A stretch of DNA of 56,839 nt from Nocardia amamiensis NBRC 102102 (GCF_001612745.1 NZ_BDBA01000087.1:1-56839), one strand, 5' to 3'. Positions 31,747 through 40,843 are shown, counted from the stretch's first letter. Numbers and translations: made by a program. The notes: a model not told the origin generated them from the letters alone.

Positions 31747-33651
31747 TTACACAGCCGCGGCGAACTGGGCGTTGTAGAGGCGGTAATACGCCCCGCGCTC
31801 CTCGAGGAGGCGTTCGTGGGTGCCGTGTTCCACGATCCGGCCCGATTCCATGACGACGATCAGGTCGGCGTCGCGGATGGTGGACAGGCGGTGGGCGATG
31901 ACGAAGCTGGTGCGGTCCCGGCGCAGCGCGGCGGTCGCGTGCTGCACCAGCAGTTCGGTGCGGGTGTCCACCGAGCTGGTGGCCTCGTCCAGGATGAGGA
32001 TGGATGGTTTGGCCAGGAACGCGCGTGCGATGGTGATCAGCTGTTTCTCGCCCGCGCTGACGCCGGATCCCTCTTCGTCGATGATCGTGTCGTAGCCGTC
32101 GGGCAGCGCGTGCACGAAGCGGTCCACGTAGGCGGCGCGTGCCGCGGCGAGGATGTCCTGTTCGGTGGCGTTCGGGTTGCCGTAGGCGATGTTCTCCCGG
32201 ATGGTGCCGCGGAACAGCCAGGTGTCCTGCAACACCATGCCGATGCGCGAGCGAAGGTGGTCGCGGGTGATCTGGGTGATGTCGACCCCGTCGACGGTGA
32301 TGGTGCCCGCGTCCAGTTCGTAGAACCGCATGAGCAGGTTCACCAGCGTGGTCTTGCCCGCGCCGGTCGGGCCGACGATCGCGACCACATGCCCTGGCTC
32401 GGCCACCAGGGAGAGCCGCTCGATCACCGGCTGGTCCGGTTCGTAGCGGAACGAGACGGCCTCGAACTCCACCCGGCCCCGATCGACCGGACGGGCATCG
32501 TCCATCACCGGGTCCGGGATCTGCTCCTCGGCGTCGAGGATCTCGAAGATCCGCTCAGCCGAGGCGACGCCGGATTGCAGCAGGTTGGCCATCGCGCCGA
32601 GCTGGGTCAGCGGCTGGCTGAACTGCCGGGAGTATTGGATGAACGCCTGCACCTCGCCGAGCGAGAGGGTTCCTGTCGCCACCTTGAGGCCGCCGACCAG
32701 CGCGACCAGCACGAAATTCACGTTCCCGAGGAACATGATGGCGGGCATGATCAGCCCGGAGATGAACTGCGCCTTGAAGCTGGCCTGGTAGAGCTCTTCG
32801 TTGCGCTGGTCGAACTCCTTGCCGACCTCTCGGTTGCGCCCGAACGCGGTGACCACCTCGTGCCCGGTGTAGGCCTCCTCGACCTGGGCATTCACCAGGC
32901 CGGTGTACTTCCACTGGTTGACGAAGTGCGGCTTGGAGCGTTTCGCGATCTGCGCGGTGACCACGATGGCGGCGGGCACGGTGAGCAGCGCGATCACCGC
33001 GAGCACCCAGGAGATCCAGAACATCATGGCCAGGATGCCGAGCACCGAGAACACCGAGATCAACAACTGGCTCATGGTCTGCTGCAAGCTCTGCGACACG
33101 TTGTCCACATCGTTGGTCACCCGGCTGAGCACGTCGCCGCGCGGCGCGGAGTCGAAGTAGCGCAACGGAAGCCGGTGGATCTTGTCCTCGACGTCGCTGC
33201 GCAGCCGCTTCACCGTCCGGTTGATCACGATGTTGAGCAGGTATCCCTGCAGCCAGCCGAAGACGGCGGCGCCGAGGTAGAGCACCAGCACCAGACCGAG
33301 GACCCGGGCGACCGCGTCGAAGTCCACACCCACGCCGGGCACCACGTCCATGGCACTGAGCATGTCGGCCAAAGTGTCGTCGCCCTTGGCCCGCAATGCT
33401 TCTATCGCCTGATCCTTGGTGACGCCCGGCGAGAGTTGCTTACCGACCACGCCGTCGAAGACCAGGTTGGTGGCCTTGCCGAGGATGTAGGGCCCGAGAG
33501 TGTTCAACACCACCGAGACGATGACGAGCAGCACGATCAGCCCGGCGTAGACCCGTTCCGGGGCCAGCCTGCGCAGCAGACGTTTCAGCGAGGGTCCGAA
33601 TGATTTCGCTTTGGCGTCCGGCGCACCCGGACTGGGCATTCCCGGTCTCAC
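31747..33651 (-). CDS. ABC exporter half-transporter, catalytically competent subunit
   Basis: 634 residues: six membrane helices (about 30-340) fused to an ATPase. Walker A is GPTGAGKTT, Walker B is ILILDEATSSVD with the catalytic Glu, and the H-loop is IAHRLST. The signature is unusual (VSAGEKQL in place of LSGGQ), typical of the Rv1272c/Rv1273c group. The long N-terminal insertion between helices 1 and 2 (GVTKDQAIEALRAKGDDTLA) is another mark of that group. The GTG overlaps the stop of the partner gene (GTGA), so the two form a heterodimer. The substrate is possibly lipid- or drug-like. Confidence 0.92.
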   Translation of the reverse strand: MRPGMPSPGAPDAKAKSFGPSLKRLLRRLAPERVYAGLIVLLVIVSVVLNTLGPYILGKATNLVFDGVVGKQLSPGVTKDQAIEALRAKGDDTLADMLSAMDVVPGVGVDFDAVARVLGLVLVLYLGAAVFGWLQGYLLNIVINRTVKRLRSDVEDKIHRLPLRYFDSAPRGDVLSRVTNDVDNVSQSLQQTMSQLLISVFSVLGILAMMFWISWVLAVIALLTVPAAIVVTAQIAKRSKPHFVNQWKYTGLVNAQVEEAYTGHEVVTAFGRNREVGKEFDQRNEELYQASFKAQFISGLIMPAIMFLGNVNFVLVALVGGLKVATGTLSLGEVQAFIQYSRQFSQPLTQLGAMANLLQSGVASAERIFEILDAEEQIPDPVMDDARPVDRGRVEFEAVSFRYEPDQPVIERLSLVAEPGHVVAIVGPTGAGKTTLVNLLMRFYELDAGTITVDGVDITQITRDHLRSRIGMVLQDTWLFRGTIRENIAYGNPNATEQDILAAARAAYVDRFVHALPDGYDTIIDEEGSGVSAGEKQLITIARAFLAKPSILILDEATSSVDTRTELLVQHATAALRRDRTSFVIAHRLSTIRDADLIVVMESGRIVEHGTHERLLEERGAYYRLYNAQFAAAV

Positions 33652-35381
33652 CGCGCCTCCTCGGCACTCAGTTGCGATTCGACGATCTCCCGGTACTCCG
33701 AGCAGTCCCGGATCAGCTGCTCGTGCGTGCCGATGCCCGCCATCGCACCGTCCTCGAGCACCACGATCTGATCAGCGTCCCGGATGGTGGCGATGCGCTG
33801 GGCCACGATGAGCACCGAGGCGTCGGCGGTCTCGGGTTTCAGCGCCTCCCGCAGCCTGGCGTCGGTGGCGACGTCGAGTGCGGAGAAGGAGTCGTCGAAC
33901 AGGTACACCCTCGGCTTCTTCACCAGCGCCCGCGCGATGGCGAGCCGTTGACGCTGGCCACCGGAGACCGTCGTCCCGCCTTGCGCGACCGGCGTCTGCA
34001 GCCCGTGCGGCATCTCCCGGACGAAATCGGCGGCCTGCGCGATTTCCAGGGCGCGCCATAGTTCCTCGTCGGTGGCGTCCGGATTGCCATAGCGCAGATT
34101 GCTCGCGATTGTTCCGGAGAACAGATACGCCTTCTGCGGCACGAGCCCGATTTGCGAGCGCAAGAGCTCGAGATCAATGTGACGGACGTCGGTGCCGCCC
34201 ACGTAGACCGCGCCGTCGGTGACGTCCATCAGCCGGGGAATGAGGTTGACCAATGTGGTCTTGCCCGAACCGGTGGAGCCCACGATCGCGGTGGTCGTGC
34301 CCGGCCGCACCTGGAACCGAATGGCTTTCAGCACCGGCTTCTCCGCGCCAGGGAAGGCGAATTCGGCGAACTGGAAATCCACCACGGCCGGGTCGTCGGT
34401 GAACGGCTGCGGCAGTCGCGGCGGATGGACCGAGGATTCGGTGTCCAGCACCTCGCCGATCCGGTCGGCGGAGACCGCGGCGCGCGGCGCCATCATGGCC
34501 AGGAACGAGGCCATCATCACGGCCATCAGGATCTGCATGATGTAGGACAGCAGTGCGGTGAGCGAGCCGATCTGCATGTGCCCGGCGTCGATCTCGCGTC
34601 CGCCGAACCAGATCACCGCGACGGCGGTGACATTGCTGATCAGCATCACGGTCGGGAACATCAGCGCCATCAACCGGCCGACGCGCAGCGCGGTGTCGGT
34701 CAGTTCGGTGTTGGCCAAGCCGAATCGCCAGGTCTCCTGCCGCTCCCGCACGAACGCCCGCACGACGCGGATACCGGTGATCTGCTCGCGCAGCACCCGG
34801 TTCACCTCGTCGATCCTGGCCTGCATGTCGCGGAAGCCGGGCACCATCTTGGAGATCAGCACGGCCATGGACAGACCCAGGGCGGGCACCGCGATCAACA
34901 GCAGCCAGGACAGGCCGAGATCCTCGCGCAACGCCATGACGATGCCGCCGACGCACATGATCGGCGCCATCACCAGGATCGTCGCCGACATCACGATGAG
35001 CAGCTGAACCTGCTGAATATCGTTGGTATTGCGGGTGATCAGCGAGGGCGCGCCGAACATCCCCACTTCCCTGGCGGAGAACGTGCCGACGCGGTGCAGC
35101 ACCGCGCCGCGCAGGTCTCGGCCCGCGCCCATCGCCGCCTGCGCGCCGAGATAGACCGAGGCGGCCGAGGCGACGATCTGCACGCCGGTCACGGCGAGCA
35201 TCCACACACCGGTCGTCCAGATGTAGCCGAGATCGCCCTTGGTGACGCCGTTGTCGATCAGATCCGCGTTGAGGCTCGGCAGGTACAGCATCGCGATGAC
35301 GGAAATCAGCTGCAGCGCAACGACCCCCGCCAGCTGGGCGCGGTAGGGGTGCAGATACGTGCGGAGCAGTCTGATCAGCAT
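33648..35381 (-). CDS. ABC exporter half-transporter, degenerate ATPase subunit
   Basis: 577 residues, the partner of the next gene, which overlaps it by 4 bp. Six membrane helices and an ATPase with Walker A GSTGSGKTT and signature VSGGQRQRLA, but Walker B is VYLFDDSFSALD, with Asp in place of the catalytic Glu, and AQRIAT in place of the H-loop His. That is the degenerate site found in heterodimeric exporters such as TM287/288 and TmrAB. It is the first gene of a likely exporter-tgt transcript. Confidence 0.92.
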   Translation of the reverse strand: MLIRLLRTYLHPYRAQLAGVVALQLISVIAMLYLPSLNADLIDNGVTKGDLGYIWTTGVWMLAVTGVQIVASAASVYLGAQAAMGAGRDLRGAVLHRVGTFSAREVGMFGAPSLITRNTNDIQQVQLLIVMSATILVMAPIMCVGGIVMALREDLGLSWLLLIAVPALGLSMAVLISKMVPGFRDMQARIDEVNRVLREQITGIRVVRAFVRERQETWRFGLANTELTDTALRVGRLMALMFPTVMLISNVTAVAVIWFGGREIDAGHMQIGSLTALLSYIMQILMAVMMASFLAMMAPRAAVSADRIGEVLDTESSVHPPRLPQPFTDDPAVVDFQFAEFAFPGAEKPVLKAIRFQVRPGTTTAIVGSTGSGKTTLVNLIPRLMDVTDGAVYVGGTDVRHIDLELLRSQIGLVPQKAYLFSGTIASNLRYGNPDATDEELWRALEIAQAADFVREMPHGLQTPVAQGGTTVSGGQRQRLAIARALVKKPRVYLFDDSFSALDVATDARLREALKPETADASVLIVAQRIATIRDADQIVVLEDGAMAGIGTHEQLIRDCSEYREIVESQLSAEEAR

Positions 35382-35460
35382 GATGAATCGCAGGCTACCG
35401 GCAATCGGTGCGATGCGTCGCGGGGTTTCCTGACCAGCATGAATGCCCTTCCGTGCGGCG

Positions 35461-35964
35461 TTATCTTCGCGCCCAGGCGCCCGGGTCCTCGGTGAGCGTC
35501 TCGACGAATCCGGGCAGCCGGTCGCGCGCGATGTCGTCGATGGTCACGTTCTCCAGCACCGCACGGATGTTGACCCGCAGCGCGATCCACACCCGTTGCA
35601 ACGCCTCGGCCGAGCCGGAGTAGCGCACGTCCTCCGGCCGCGCCCCGCGCACCGAGGCGAGCGGGCCCTCGATCGTGCGGATCACGTCGGCGATGGAGAT
35701 CTCGGACGCGGGCTTGGCCAGCCAATAGCCGCCGTCCGGACCGCGTCTGCTGATCACCAGATCGGCGCGGCGCAGCTCGCCGAGCACCGACTCGAGCACC
35801 TTGGGCGGGATCCGCTGGGCGGTGGCGATTGCCTCGGCCTTGACCGCCGGAGCGGCCTGCACCACAGGTGCGCCGCCCCCGGCTACAGCGTGATTCAGCG
35901 GCGGCGCACTGGCGATCTCGAGCAGCGTCCGCACCGCGTAATCGATCTTCGCGGTGATGTGCAC
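35461..35964 (-). CDS. Rrf2-family transcriptional regulator without cysteines
   Basis: 167 residues from GTG 35964 (MHITAKIDYAVRTLLEIA), the Rrf2 start. The recognition segment reads IPPKVLESVLGELRRADLVI, followed by RRGPDGGYWLAKPASEISIADVI, the canonical Rrf2 wing. The whole protein has no Cys, so it cannot hold the three-Cys iron-sulfur cluster of IscR or NsrR. About 20 extra residues (APPLNHAVAGGGAPVVQAAP) are inserted between helix 1 and helix 2. It probably binds DNA without a cluster or through another ligand. It is 79 bp from the exporter genes on the same strand. Confidence 0.9.
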   Translation of the reverse strand: MHITAKIDYAVRTLLEIASAPPLNHAVAGGGAPVVQAAPAVKAEAIATAQRIPPKVLESVLGELRRADLVISRRGPDGGYWLAKPASEISIADVIRTIEGPLASVRGARPEDVRYSGSAEALQRVWIALRVNIRAVLENVTIDDIARDRLPGFVETLTEDPGAWARR

Positions 35965-36003
35965 AGCGGTGACTCCTGGCGTCCGGAGGTGGGTAGCTCG
36001 AAT

Positions 36004-36597
36004 CTACGCGGCGCCACCCGCGCCGAGCACACAGGTTGCCGCGTCCAGCAGTGCCGACTCGACCAGGGAGTCGTCCGCGCCCGGCACCAGTTCCTTGGAG
36101 ATCAGTGCGACGCCGATCACCTCGAGTGCCGCGCAGGCGCGCAGCTGCGCCTCCGCGGTGGCCTCCGGCCCGGCCAGCCAGGTGCGCAGGACCTGACTGG
36201 CGTCCATCAAGTCCGGGTAGCGGTCGGCCATGGCGTTGATGATCGCCACCGTGTCTCGTACGACCAGCGCACCCGCGTCGCGGTGATGGATAAGACCGCG
36301 CAGATAGGTCCGCAGAACCTGGCGGATGCCGTCCGCGTCGTGCTGCATATGGTCGAGTTCGTCGGTCACCGAACGCATGTGATCGACGATAGGATCGATG
36401 ATCGCCAAGAGCAGGTCGAGCTTCGAAGCGTAGTGATAGTAGAGCGACGCCTTTGTGATTCCTACCGCATCGGCGACCTCGCGCAGGCTCGTCTGCTCGA
36501 ATCCTTTTGCCGCGAACAGCTTCACCGCGGCGTCGCGAATCGCAGCTTTAGTGCCTCCACCTGGGGAAACAGCGCCGGGTGTGTCACGGACAACCAT
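36004..36597 (-). CDS. TetR-family transcriptional regulator
   Basis: 197 residues. The helix-turn-helix reads AIRDAAVKLFAAKGFEQTSL and REVADAVGITKASLYYHYAS, the classical TetR domain. The ligand domain contains RVLRTYLRGLIHHRD and ALEVIGVALISKEL. It is divergent from the second MMPL gene with 202 bp between them, holding the palindromes at 36675-36699. That strongly suggests it represses the MMPL gene and itself. Confidence 0.92.
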   Translation of the reverse strand: MVVRDTPGAVSPGGGTKAAIRDAAVKLFAAKGFEQTSLREVADAVGITKASLYYHYASKLDLLLAIIDPIVDHMRSVTDELDHMQHDADGIRQVLRTYLRGLIHHRDAGALVVRDTVAIINAMADRYPDLMDASQVLRTWLAGPEATAEAQLRACAALEVIGVALISKELVPGADDSLVESALLDAATCVLGAGGAA

Positions 36598-36674
36598 TCG
36601 AGAATCCTCTCATCACTCGCGCGCCGGGCGAACGCCACCCGCAAAATAGAGGTTGAACCTCCGCTTCCTTCCTA

Positions 36675-36699
36675 GGTAGTCTACCTACCGCACGGTAGG
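36675..36699. promoter_or_regulatory. paired palindromes, probable TetR operator
   Basis: GGTAG-T-CTACC (36675-36685) overlaps CCTACCG-CA-CGGTAGG (36684-36699). Both are perfect and share the half-site. They lie between the divergent TetR and MMPL genes, about 100 bp before the MMPL start and 80 bp before the TetR start, as expected of a shared operator. Confidence 0.78.
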
Positions 36700-36799
36700 C
36701 AGAAAGCGTCAGTGGAGGCGGGGACATGCAGGGCGTCCCGCGAGTGCTGTCTACAGGCAGACCCAGCACGGTCCCAGTCATCGCTAGGAGTAACCACTC

Positions 36800-39094
36800 G
36801 TGTCCGTTTACCTGTATAGATGGGGAAAGTTCGCTTTCCGCCGGAAATGGATAGTCCTTCCCGTCTGGCTCGTCTTGTTCGTGCTCCTCGGTGGCCTGGG
36901 CGCACAGCTCAGCAAGCCGATGACCAACGACTTCACCATGCCGGACCTGCCATCCGCCCGTGCCAATGACATCCTCGACAAGCACTTCCCCGGCGCGTCC
37001 GACGCGTTCAAGTTCGACGCGGTCACCGGCATCTATGTCGTCGCCGCCCCCGAGGGGCAGAAGCTGACCGACCCGGCGAACCGTACGGCGCTGGAAGCGT
37101 TTATCGCCAAGCTCGGCCAGTTCGACATCATCGACCACGGCAAGCCGATCACCAACCCGGTCGAGGCGGCCGACAAGATGGGCTGCCTGGCCACCCCCGA
37201 CCCGGCGCAGTGCAGCGGCGCACCGCTGAACGTGCTCAGCAAGACCGCGCCGGAGACCGTGGCGGTGATCAACGCCCCGTTCACGATCAAGAAGTTCACC
37301 GACGTCACCGACGAGAATCGGGCCGCCGCCTACGACGTGGCCGCCGACGCCCGCAATGCCGGGCTCACGGTCGAGCTGAGCGGCTCGATCGCGCAGAAGC
37401 AGGAGGCGCCCAGCGGCAAGTCCGAGATGATCGGCATGGCCGTCGCACTGGTCGTGATGATCGTGGCGTTCGGCGCCATCGTCGCCGCGTTCGTGCCGAT
37501 CGTCACCGCGATCATCGGCCTCGGCGCGGCCACCTCGCTGATCATGGTCGGCACCTCGGTGATGGAGGTGCCCAGCTTCACCACATTCCTCGCCTCGATG
37601 ATCGGCATCGCGCTGTCCATCGACTACGCGCTGTTCATCGTGTCCAGGTACAAGCACGAACTGGCGGTGCAGGATTCGCCGGAGGAGGCCGCGGGCACCG
37701 CGCTCGGCACGGCCGGTTCCGCTGTGGTGTTCGCCGGCCTGACGGTGATCATCGCGCTGGCGGGCCTCGGCATCGTCGGCGTCGAGTTCATGACCTTCAT
37801 GGGCCTGGGTGGCGCGATCGCCGCCGGTTTCGCGGTGCTCACCGCGGTCACGCTGATGCCGGCGCTGCTCGGCGCGTTCGGCCGCTTCCTGTTCAAGCCG
37901 AAGCTGCCGGTGGTTGCCCAGCACGACCCCGAGGACGACACCTCGGTCACCAACGGCATGCGCTTCGGCAGACTGATCGGCCGGGCGCCCTGGGCCGCGC
38001 TGATCCTGAGCGTCGCGGTGCTCGGTGCGCTCGCCGCGCCCGCCGCCGGACTGAACCTCGGCCTGCCCGGCGACGACAGCATGCCGAAGACCTCCACCAT
38101 CCGTAAGGCCTACGAGCTGCGCACCGAAGGCTTCGGCGAGGGCAGCAACGGCGTGCTGAACGTTGCCGCGGACCTGAGTGGCGTGCCCGCCGAGAACCGG
38201 GAGGCGGCGGTCAAGGCGCTGCGCGACAAGCTCGCGTCCTACCCTGACATGGACTACGTGACCGAGCCGCAGTGGAGCGAGGACCAGCAGGGCGTGCTGC
38301 TGGACGGGGTGCCGAAGTCCGGACCCAACAACCAGGCCACCAAGGACCTGGTGCGCGATGCCAGGAACGCCGAGGACCAGCTGAAGGCCGAGTACGGCAT
38401 CGAATACGGCATCACCGGCACCACGGCGATCTACGCCGACGTGGACCACGTGCTGCTCAGCAAGATCGTGCCCTACCTGGCCATCGTGGCAGGCGCGGCG
38501 TTCGTCCTGCTGATCCTGGTGTTCCGGTCGATCCTGGTTCCGCTCACCGCGGCGCTCGGGTTCCTGCTCTCGATGGGCGCGACTTTCGGCGCGACCGTGC
38601 TGATCTTCCAGGAAGGCAAGCTCGGCCTGATCGAGGACCCGCATCCGCTGGTCAGCTTCCTGCCGATCATGCTGATCGGCCTGGTGTTCGGCCTCGCGAT
38701 GGACTACCAGGTCTTCCTGGTGACCCGGATGCGTGAGGAGTTCGTGCACGGCAAGTCGGCCAAGGACGCGGTGGTCTCCGGCTACCACCACGGCGCGCGC
38801 GTGGTGACCTCGGCGGCGATCATCATGATCTCGGTGTTCGGTTCGTTCTTGATGGAAAGCGATGTGACGGCGAAGTCGTTCGGCTTCGCGCTGGCGGCGG
38901 GCGTGCTGCTGGACGCGTTCATCGTCCGTATGGTGCTGATCCCGTCGCTGCTGGTGCTGATGGGCAAGTGGTCGTGGTGGATGCCGAAGTGGCTCGACCG
39001 GATCCTGCCCGACATCGACGTCGAAGGCTCGAAGCTGCGTGAGCTGCAGCGGCGTTCGGCCGAGACGGCGAAGGTGCCGGTCGGCGTCAGCTGA
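36800..39094 (+). CDS. MMPL/RND-family membrane transporter (second copy)
   Basis: 764 residues. GTG 36800 has AGGAG 10 bases upstream. The MMPL layout is present twice, and both proton-relay pairs are intact: Asp275-Tyr (SIDYALFIVSRYK) and Asp635-Tyr (AMDYQVFLVTRMRE), unlike the first copy at 3795. The first periplasmic loop has two Cys (MGCLATPDPAQCSG) that could pair. It is likely an exporter of a lipid or drug, repressed by the divergent TetR. An 11-bp terminator follows. Confidence 0.94.
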   Translation: MSVYLYRWGKFAFRRKWIVLPVWLVLFVLLGGLGAQLSKPMTNDFTMPDLPSARANDILDKHFPGASDAFKFDAVTGIYVVAAPEGQKLTDPANRTALEAFIAKLGQFDIIDHGKPITNPVEAADKMGCLATPDPAQCSGAPLNVLSKTAPETVAVINAPFTIKKFTDVTDENRAAAYDVAADARNAGLTVELSGSIAQKQEAPSGKSEMIGMAVALVVMIVAFGAIVAAFVPIVTAIIGLGAATSLIMVGTSVMEVPSFTTFLASMIGIALSIDYALFIVSRYKHELAVQDSPEEAAGTALGTAGSAVVFAGLTVIIALAGLGIVGVEFMTFMGLGGAIAAGFAVLTAVTLMPALLGAFGRFLFKPKLPVVAQHDPEDDTSVTNGMRFGRLIGRAPWAALILSVAVLGALAAPAAGLNLGLPGDDSMPKTSTIRKAYELRTEGFGEGSNGVLNVAADLSGVPAENREAAVKALRDKLASYPDMDYVTEPQWSEDQQGVLLDGVPKSGPNNQATKDLVRDARNAEDQLKAEYGIEYGITGTTAIYADVDHVLLSKIVPYLAIVAGAAFVLLILVFRSILVPLTAALGFLLSMGATFGATVLIFQEGKLGLIEDPHPLVSFLPIMLIGLVFGLAMDYQVFLVTRMREEFVHGKSAKDAVVSGYHHGARVVTSAAIIMISVFGSFLMESDVTAKSFGFALAAGVLLDAFIVRMVLIPSLLVLMGKWSWWMPKWLDRILPDIDVEGSKLRELQRRSAETAKVPVGVS

Positions 39095-39109
39095 TCCGGT
39101 AATTATTCG

Positions 39110-39150
39110 CTCGGCCCCGCACCCCGGACCTGGGGAGCGGGGCCGAGTTC
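39110..39150 (+). terminator. terminator after the second MMPL gene
   Basis: A perfect 11-bp stem CTCGGCCCCGC / GCGGGGCCGAG. The 16-base loop itself contains CCCC and GGGG that can extend pairing. TTCGTT follows. It lies 16 bp after the stop. Confidence 0.8.
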
Positions 39151-39222
39151 GTTCCCGGTTCGAGTCCGGGTTGGCATACGGGTACCGACGTCGGTGGAAG
39201 CCGATCCGTCCGAGGCGGGCGA

Positions 39223-39471
39223 TTATCGGCTGGGCTCCGGGAGTTCGCAGGTGCCGACCTTCGGATTCACACCCACGTAATTGAGTGGTCCGGCCAGCGA
39301 CGTCACGGCGATCGTGCCCCATCCGGCGCAGTCGATCGGGGGCCCGCTGTCGAAATTGTGCCGCTGAGCGGCCGCGAGCAGCCCGATGGCCAGCCACATC
39401 AGCAACAGGAACCCGAGAATTCGGGAGCCTGTTCCGCGCCTGGCCGGCATGCGAGGTTCCTGGTCGCGCAT
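39223..39471 (-). CDS. small membrane-anchored protein, paralog A
   Basis: 82 residues with GGAAGG before ATG 39471. One membrane helix (ILGFLLLMWLAIGLLAA) is followed by AAQRHNFDSGPPIDCAGWGT and then AGPLNYVGVNPKVGTCELP. Two cysteines are probably paired outside the membrane. The protein is a close paralog of the one at 39713-39913. I recognise the pattern as a widespread uncharacterised actinobacterial family but know no function. Confidence 0.82.
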   Translation of the reverse strand: MRDQEPRMPARRGTGSRILGFLLLMWLAIGLLAAAQRHNFDSGPPIDCAGWGTIAVTSLAGPLNYVGVNPKVGTCELPEPSR

Positions 39472-39712
39472 CGCATCGGTTCCTTCCGTGCTCCCCGAGA
39501 GCGGGATACCCGGAATTTCCGACAGCTACCTTTTCAAACCGCTGGCCGAGAGGCAGCACAGGATTCTCGGCACAGGTTCAGTTCACGCAGAGCGCGTCAT
39601 GGGTGGAGGTACGCTGCCCGGCATCGTCCGGCTCGGGACACAGGGGACCCGGCTATTGCCGGCCGGGTGGCGTACCCACCCGGCCATCGTTGGACAACTT
39701 CGGTCGACTGAA

Positions 39713-39913
39713 TCACGGACTCGGTTGCGGCACATTGCAATCCGCGATCTTCGGGTTCACGCCCAGGTAGTTGAGCGGTCCCGCGATGACCGTGACGACG
39801 ATCGTGCCGAAACCGGCGCAGTTCACCGGCCCACTGTCGAAATAGTTGCGTTGTGCCGCGGCGACCACGCCGATCAGCAACCAGATCAAGACGATGACAC
39901 TTCCGATTCTCAT
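39713..39913 (-). CDS. small membrane-anchored protein, paralog B
   Basis: 66 residues from ATG 39913 (MRIGSVIVLIWLLIGVV); ATG 39928 is an alternative start. It has the same form as the protein at 39223: one membrane helix, AAQRNYFDSGPVNCAGFGT, then AGPLNYLGVNPKIADC. About two thirds of the alignable residues agree, including both cysteines and the AAQR, DSG and GPLNY-GVNPK blocks, so the pair arose by tandem duplication. The 241 bp between the paralogs hold no further gene. Confidence 0.82.
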   Translation of the reverse strand: MRIGSVIVLIWLLIGVVAAAQRNYFDSGPVNCAGFGTIVVTVIAGPLNYLGVNPKIADCNVPQPSP

Positions 39914-40092
39914 TGTTCTCTCGCGCATCATTCCCGCGCGGACTGTCCGACGGCGCATTCGCGTCACGTCCATCCCGCACTTCCGTACCGGGCGTATACC
40001 CCCGATCGCACCGAATATCCGGCCCCGGAAAGACATTTCTCGAGCGGTTCGGCGCCGGACACCCTCGAGGACCGCTGGTAGCTTCGGTATGC

Positions 40093-40383
40093 ATGGCATC
40101 GGTTCTGCAGTGGTCGATTCCCGGCTGGGTGATCCTCCTCGTGCTCGTCGCGGTCTATGAACTGACCGTGAACAAACGACGCAAGCGCCGCCGCAGCACC
40201 CCCATCTCCGGCACGTTCACCGATGAGTTCACCGCGATGTTCTACGGCACCAAGCGACTGGAGCTCGACCATCGCGAATCGGTGTCCATGCTGCGTGACG
40301 AGCAGGAGCAAGGCGCGCCCCCGCTGCTCGGCCTCGACCTCGACCGCCGCACGGTCGTCCTGCGCAAGGACCAGGGCGGGTGA
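40093..40383 (+). CDS. DUF6191-like small membrane protein
   Basis: 96 residues from ATG 40093. A TAGCTT element lies about 15 bp upstream and there is no clear ribosome site, so the transcript may be leaderless. One membrane helix (IPGWVILLVLVAVYELTV) is followed by a basic stretch (NKRRKRRRS) and a soluble tail TDEFTAMFYGTKRLELDHRE with DLDRRTVVLRK. I associate this tail with the DUF6191 family. It is divergent from paralog B. Confidence 0.75.
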   Translation: MASVLQWSIPGWVILLVLVAVYELTVNKRRKRRRSTPISGTFTDEFTAMFYGTKRLELDHRESVSMLRDEQEQGAPPLLGLDLDRRTVVLRKDQGG

Positions 40384-40518
40384 GCGAGTCGCCTTGCCGC
40401 GCCTGCGATCACAGGCGCGGCCGACCAAGGTATGTCAGTGCGCCCTGCCGGGCCGAGCGCGGAGGCAGCGGAAGCCGTAAACCGAGCAGGCACGGCGACG
40501 GTCGGCCAGAATGAGTCC

Positions 40519-40842
40519 ATGCGAGGCTCGATGGGTGAGAAGTGGCGGCGGTTCGGCGAACATCTCGAGTCCGCGCCGGGACGGCTGTCCAGCGAAGTCC
40601 GGCGGGTCCTGCGGGCCAAAGCCGCGGGCGGGGCCGAGTCGGGCGAGGACGCGGCGCCGGAGTTGGCCACGTTCGCCGATCTGGTGGCGAACCGGTCCTA
40701 CCGGGTCACCGAGCAGACCATCGCGGCGCTGAAGGCGGCCGGGCACAGCGACGACGAGATCTTCGAAGCGGCCGCGGTCGCCGCCTACGGGGCGGCCGAT
40801 CGCCGCTACCGGGCGGCGCGCCTGGCCTGGGAGGGACGCTGA
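40519..40842 (+). CDS. carboxymuconolactone-decarboxylase-like helical protein without catalytic Cys
   Basis: 107 residues from ATG 40519; ATG 40531 is possible. Residues 50-107 (RVTEQTIAALKAAGHSDDEI, FEAAAVAAYGAADRRYRAA) match the C-terminal helices of the CMD/AhpD fold, but there is no Cys at all. The stop is one base before the ATG of the CMD protein at 40844, so the two are cotranscribed and likely form a complex. Confidence 0.7.
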   Translation: MRGSMGEKWRRFGEHLESAPGRLSSEVRRVLRAKAAGGAESGEDAAPELATFADLVANRSYRVTEQTIAALKAAGHSDDEIFEAAAVAAYGAADRRYRAARLAWEGR

Positions 40843-40843
40843 A

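Noticed and set aside
31498..33603. 701-codon frame opposite the ABC transporter
   Set aside because: Antisense of a gene with intact Walker motifs.
39150..39175. T-arm-like sequence CCCGG-TTCGAGT-CCGGG
   Set aside because: It matches a tRNA T-arm, but there is no matching acceptor, D-arm or anticodon arm upstream. Either chance or the 3' scrap of a tRNA; no mobile element is seen beside it.
36584..39559. 991-codon open frame opposite the second MMPL gene
   Set aside because: Same kind of antisense shadow; the MMPL reading has domains, a ribosome site and an operator.
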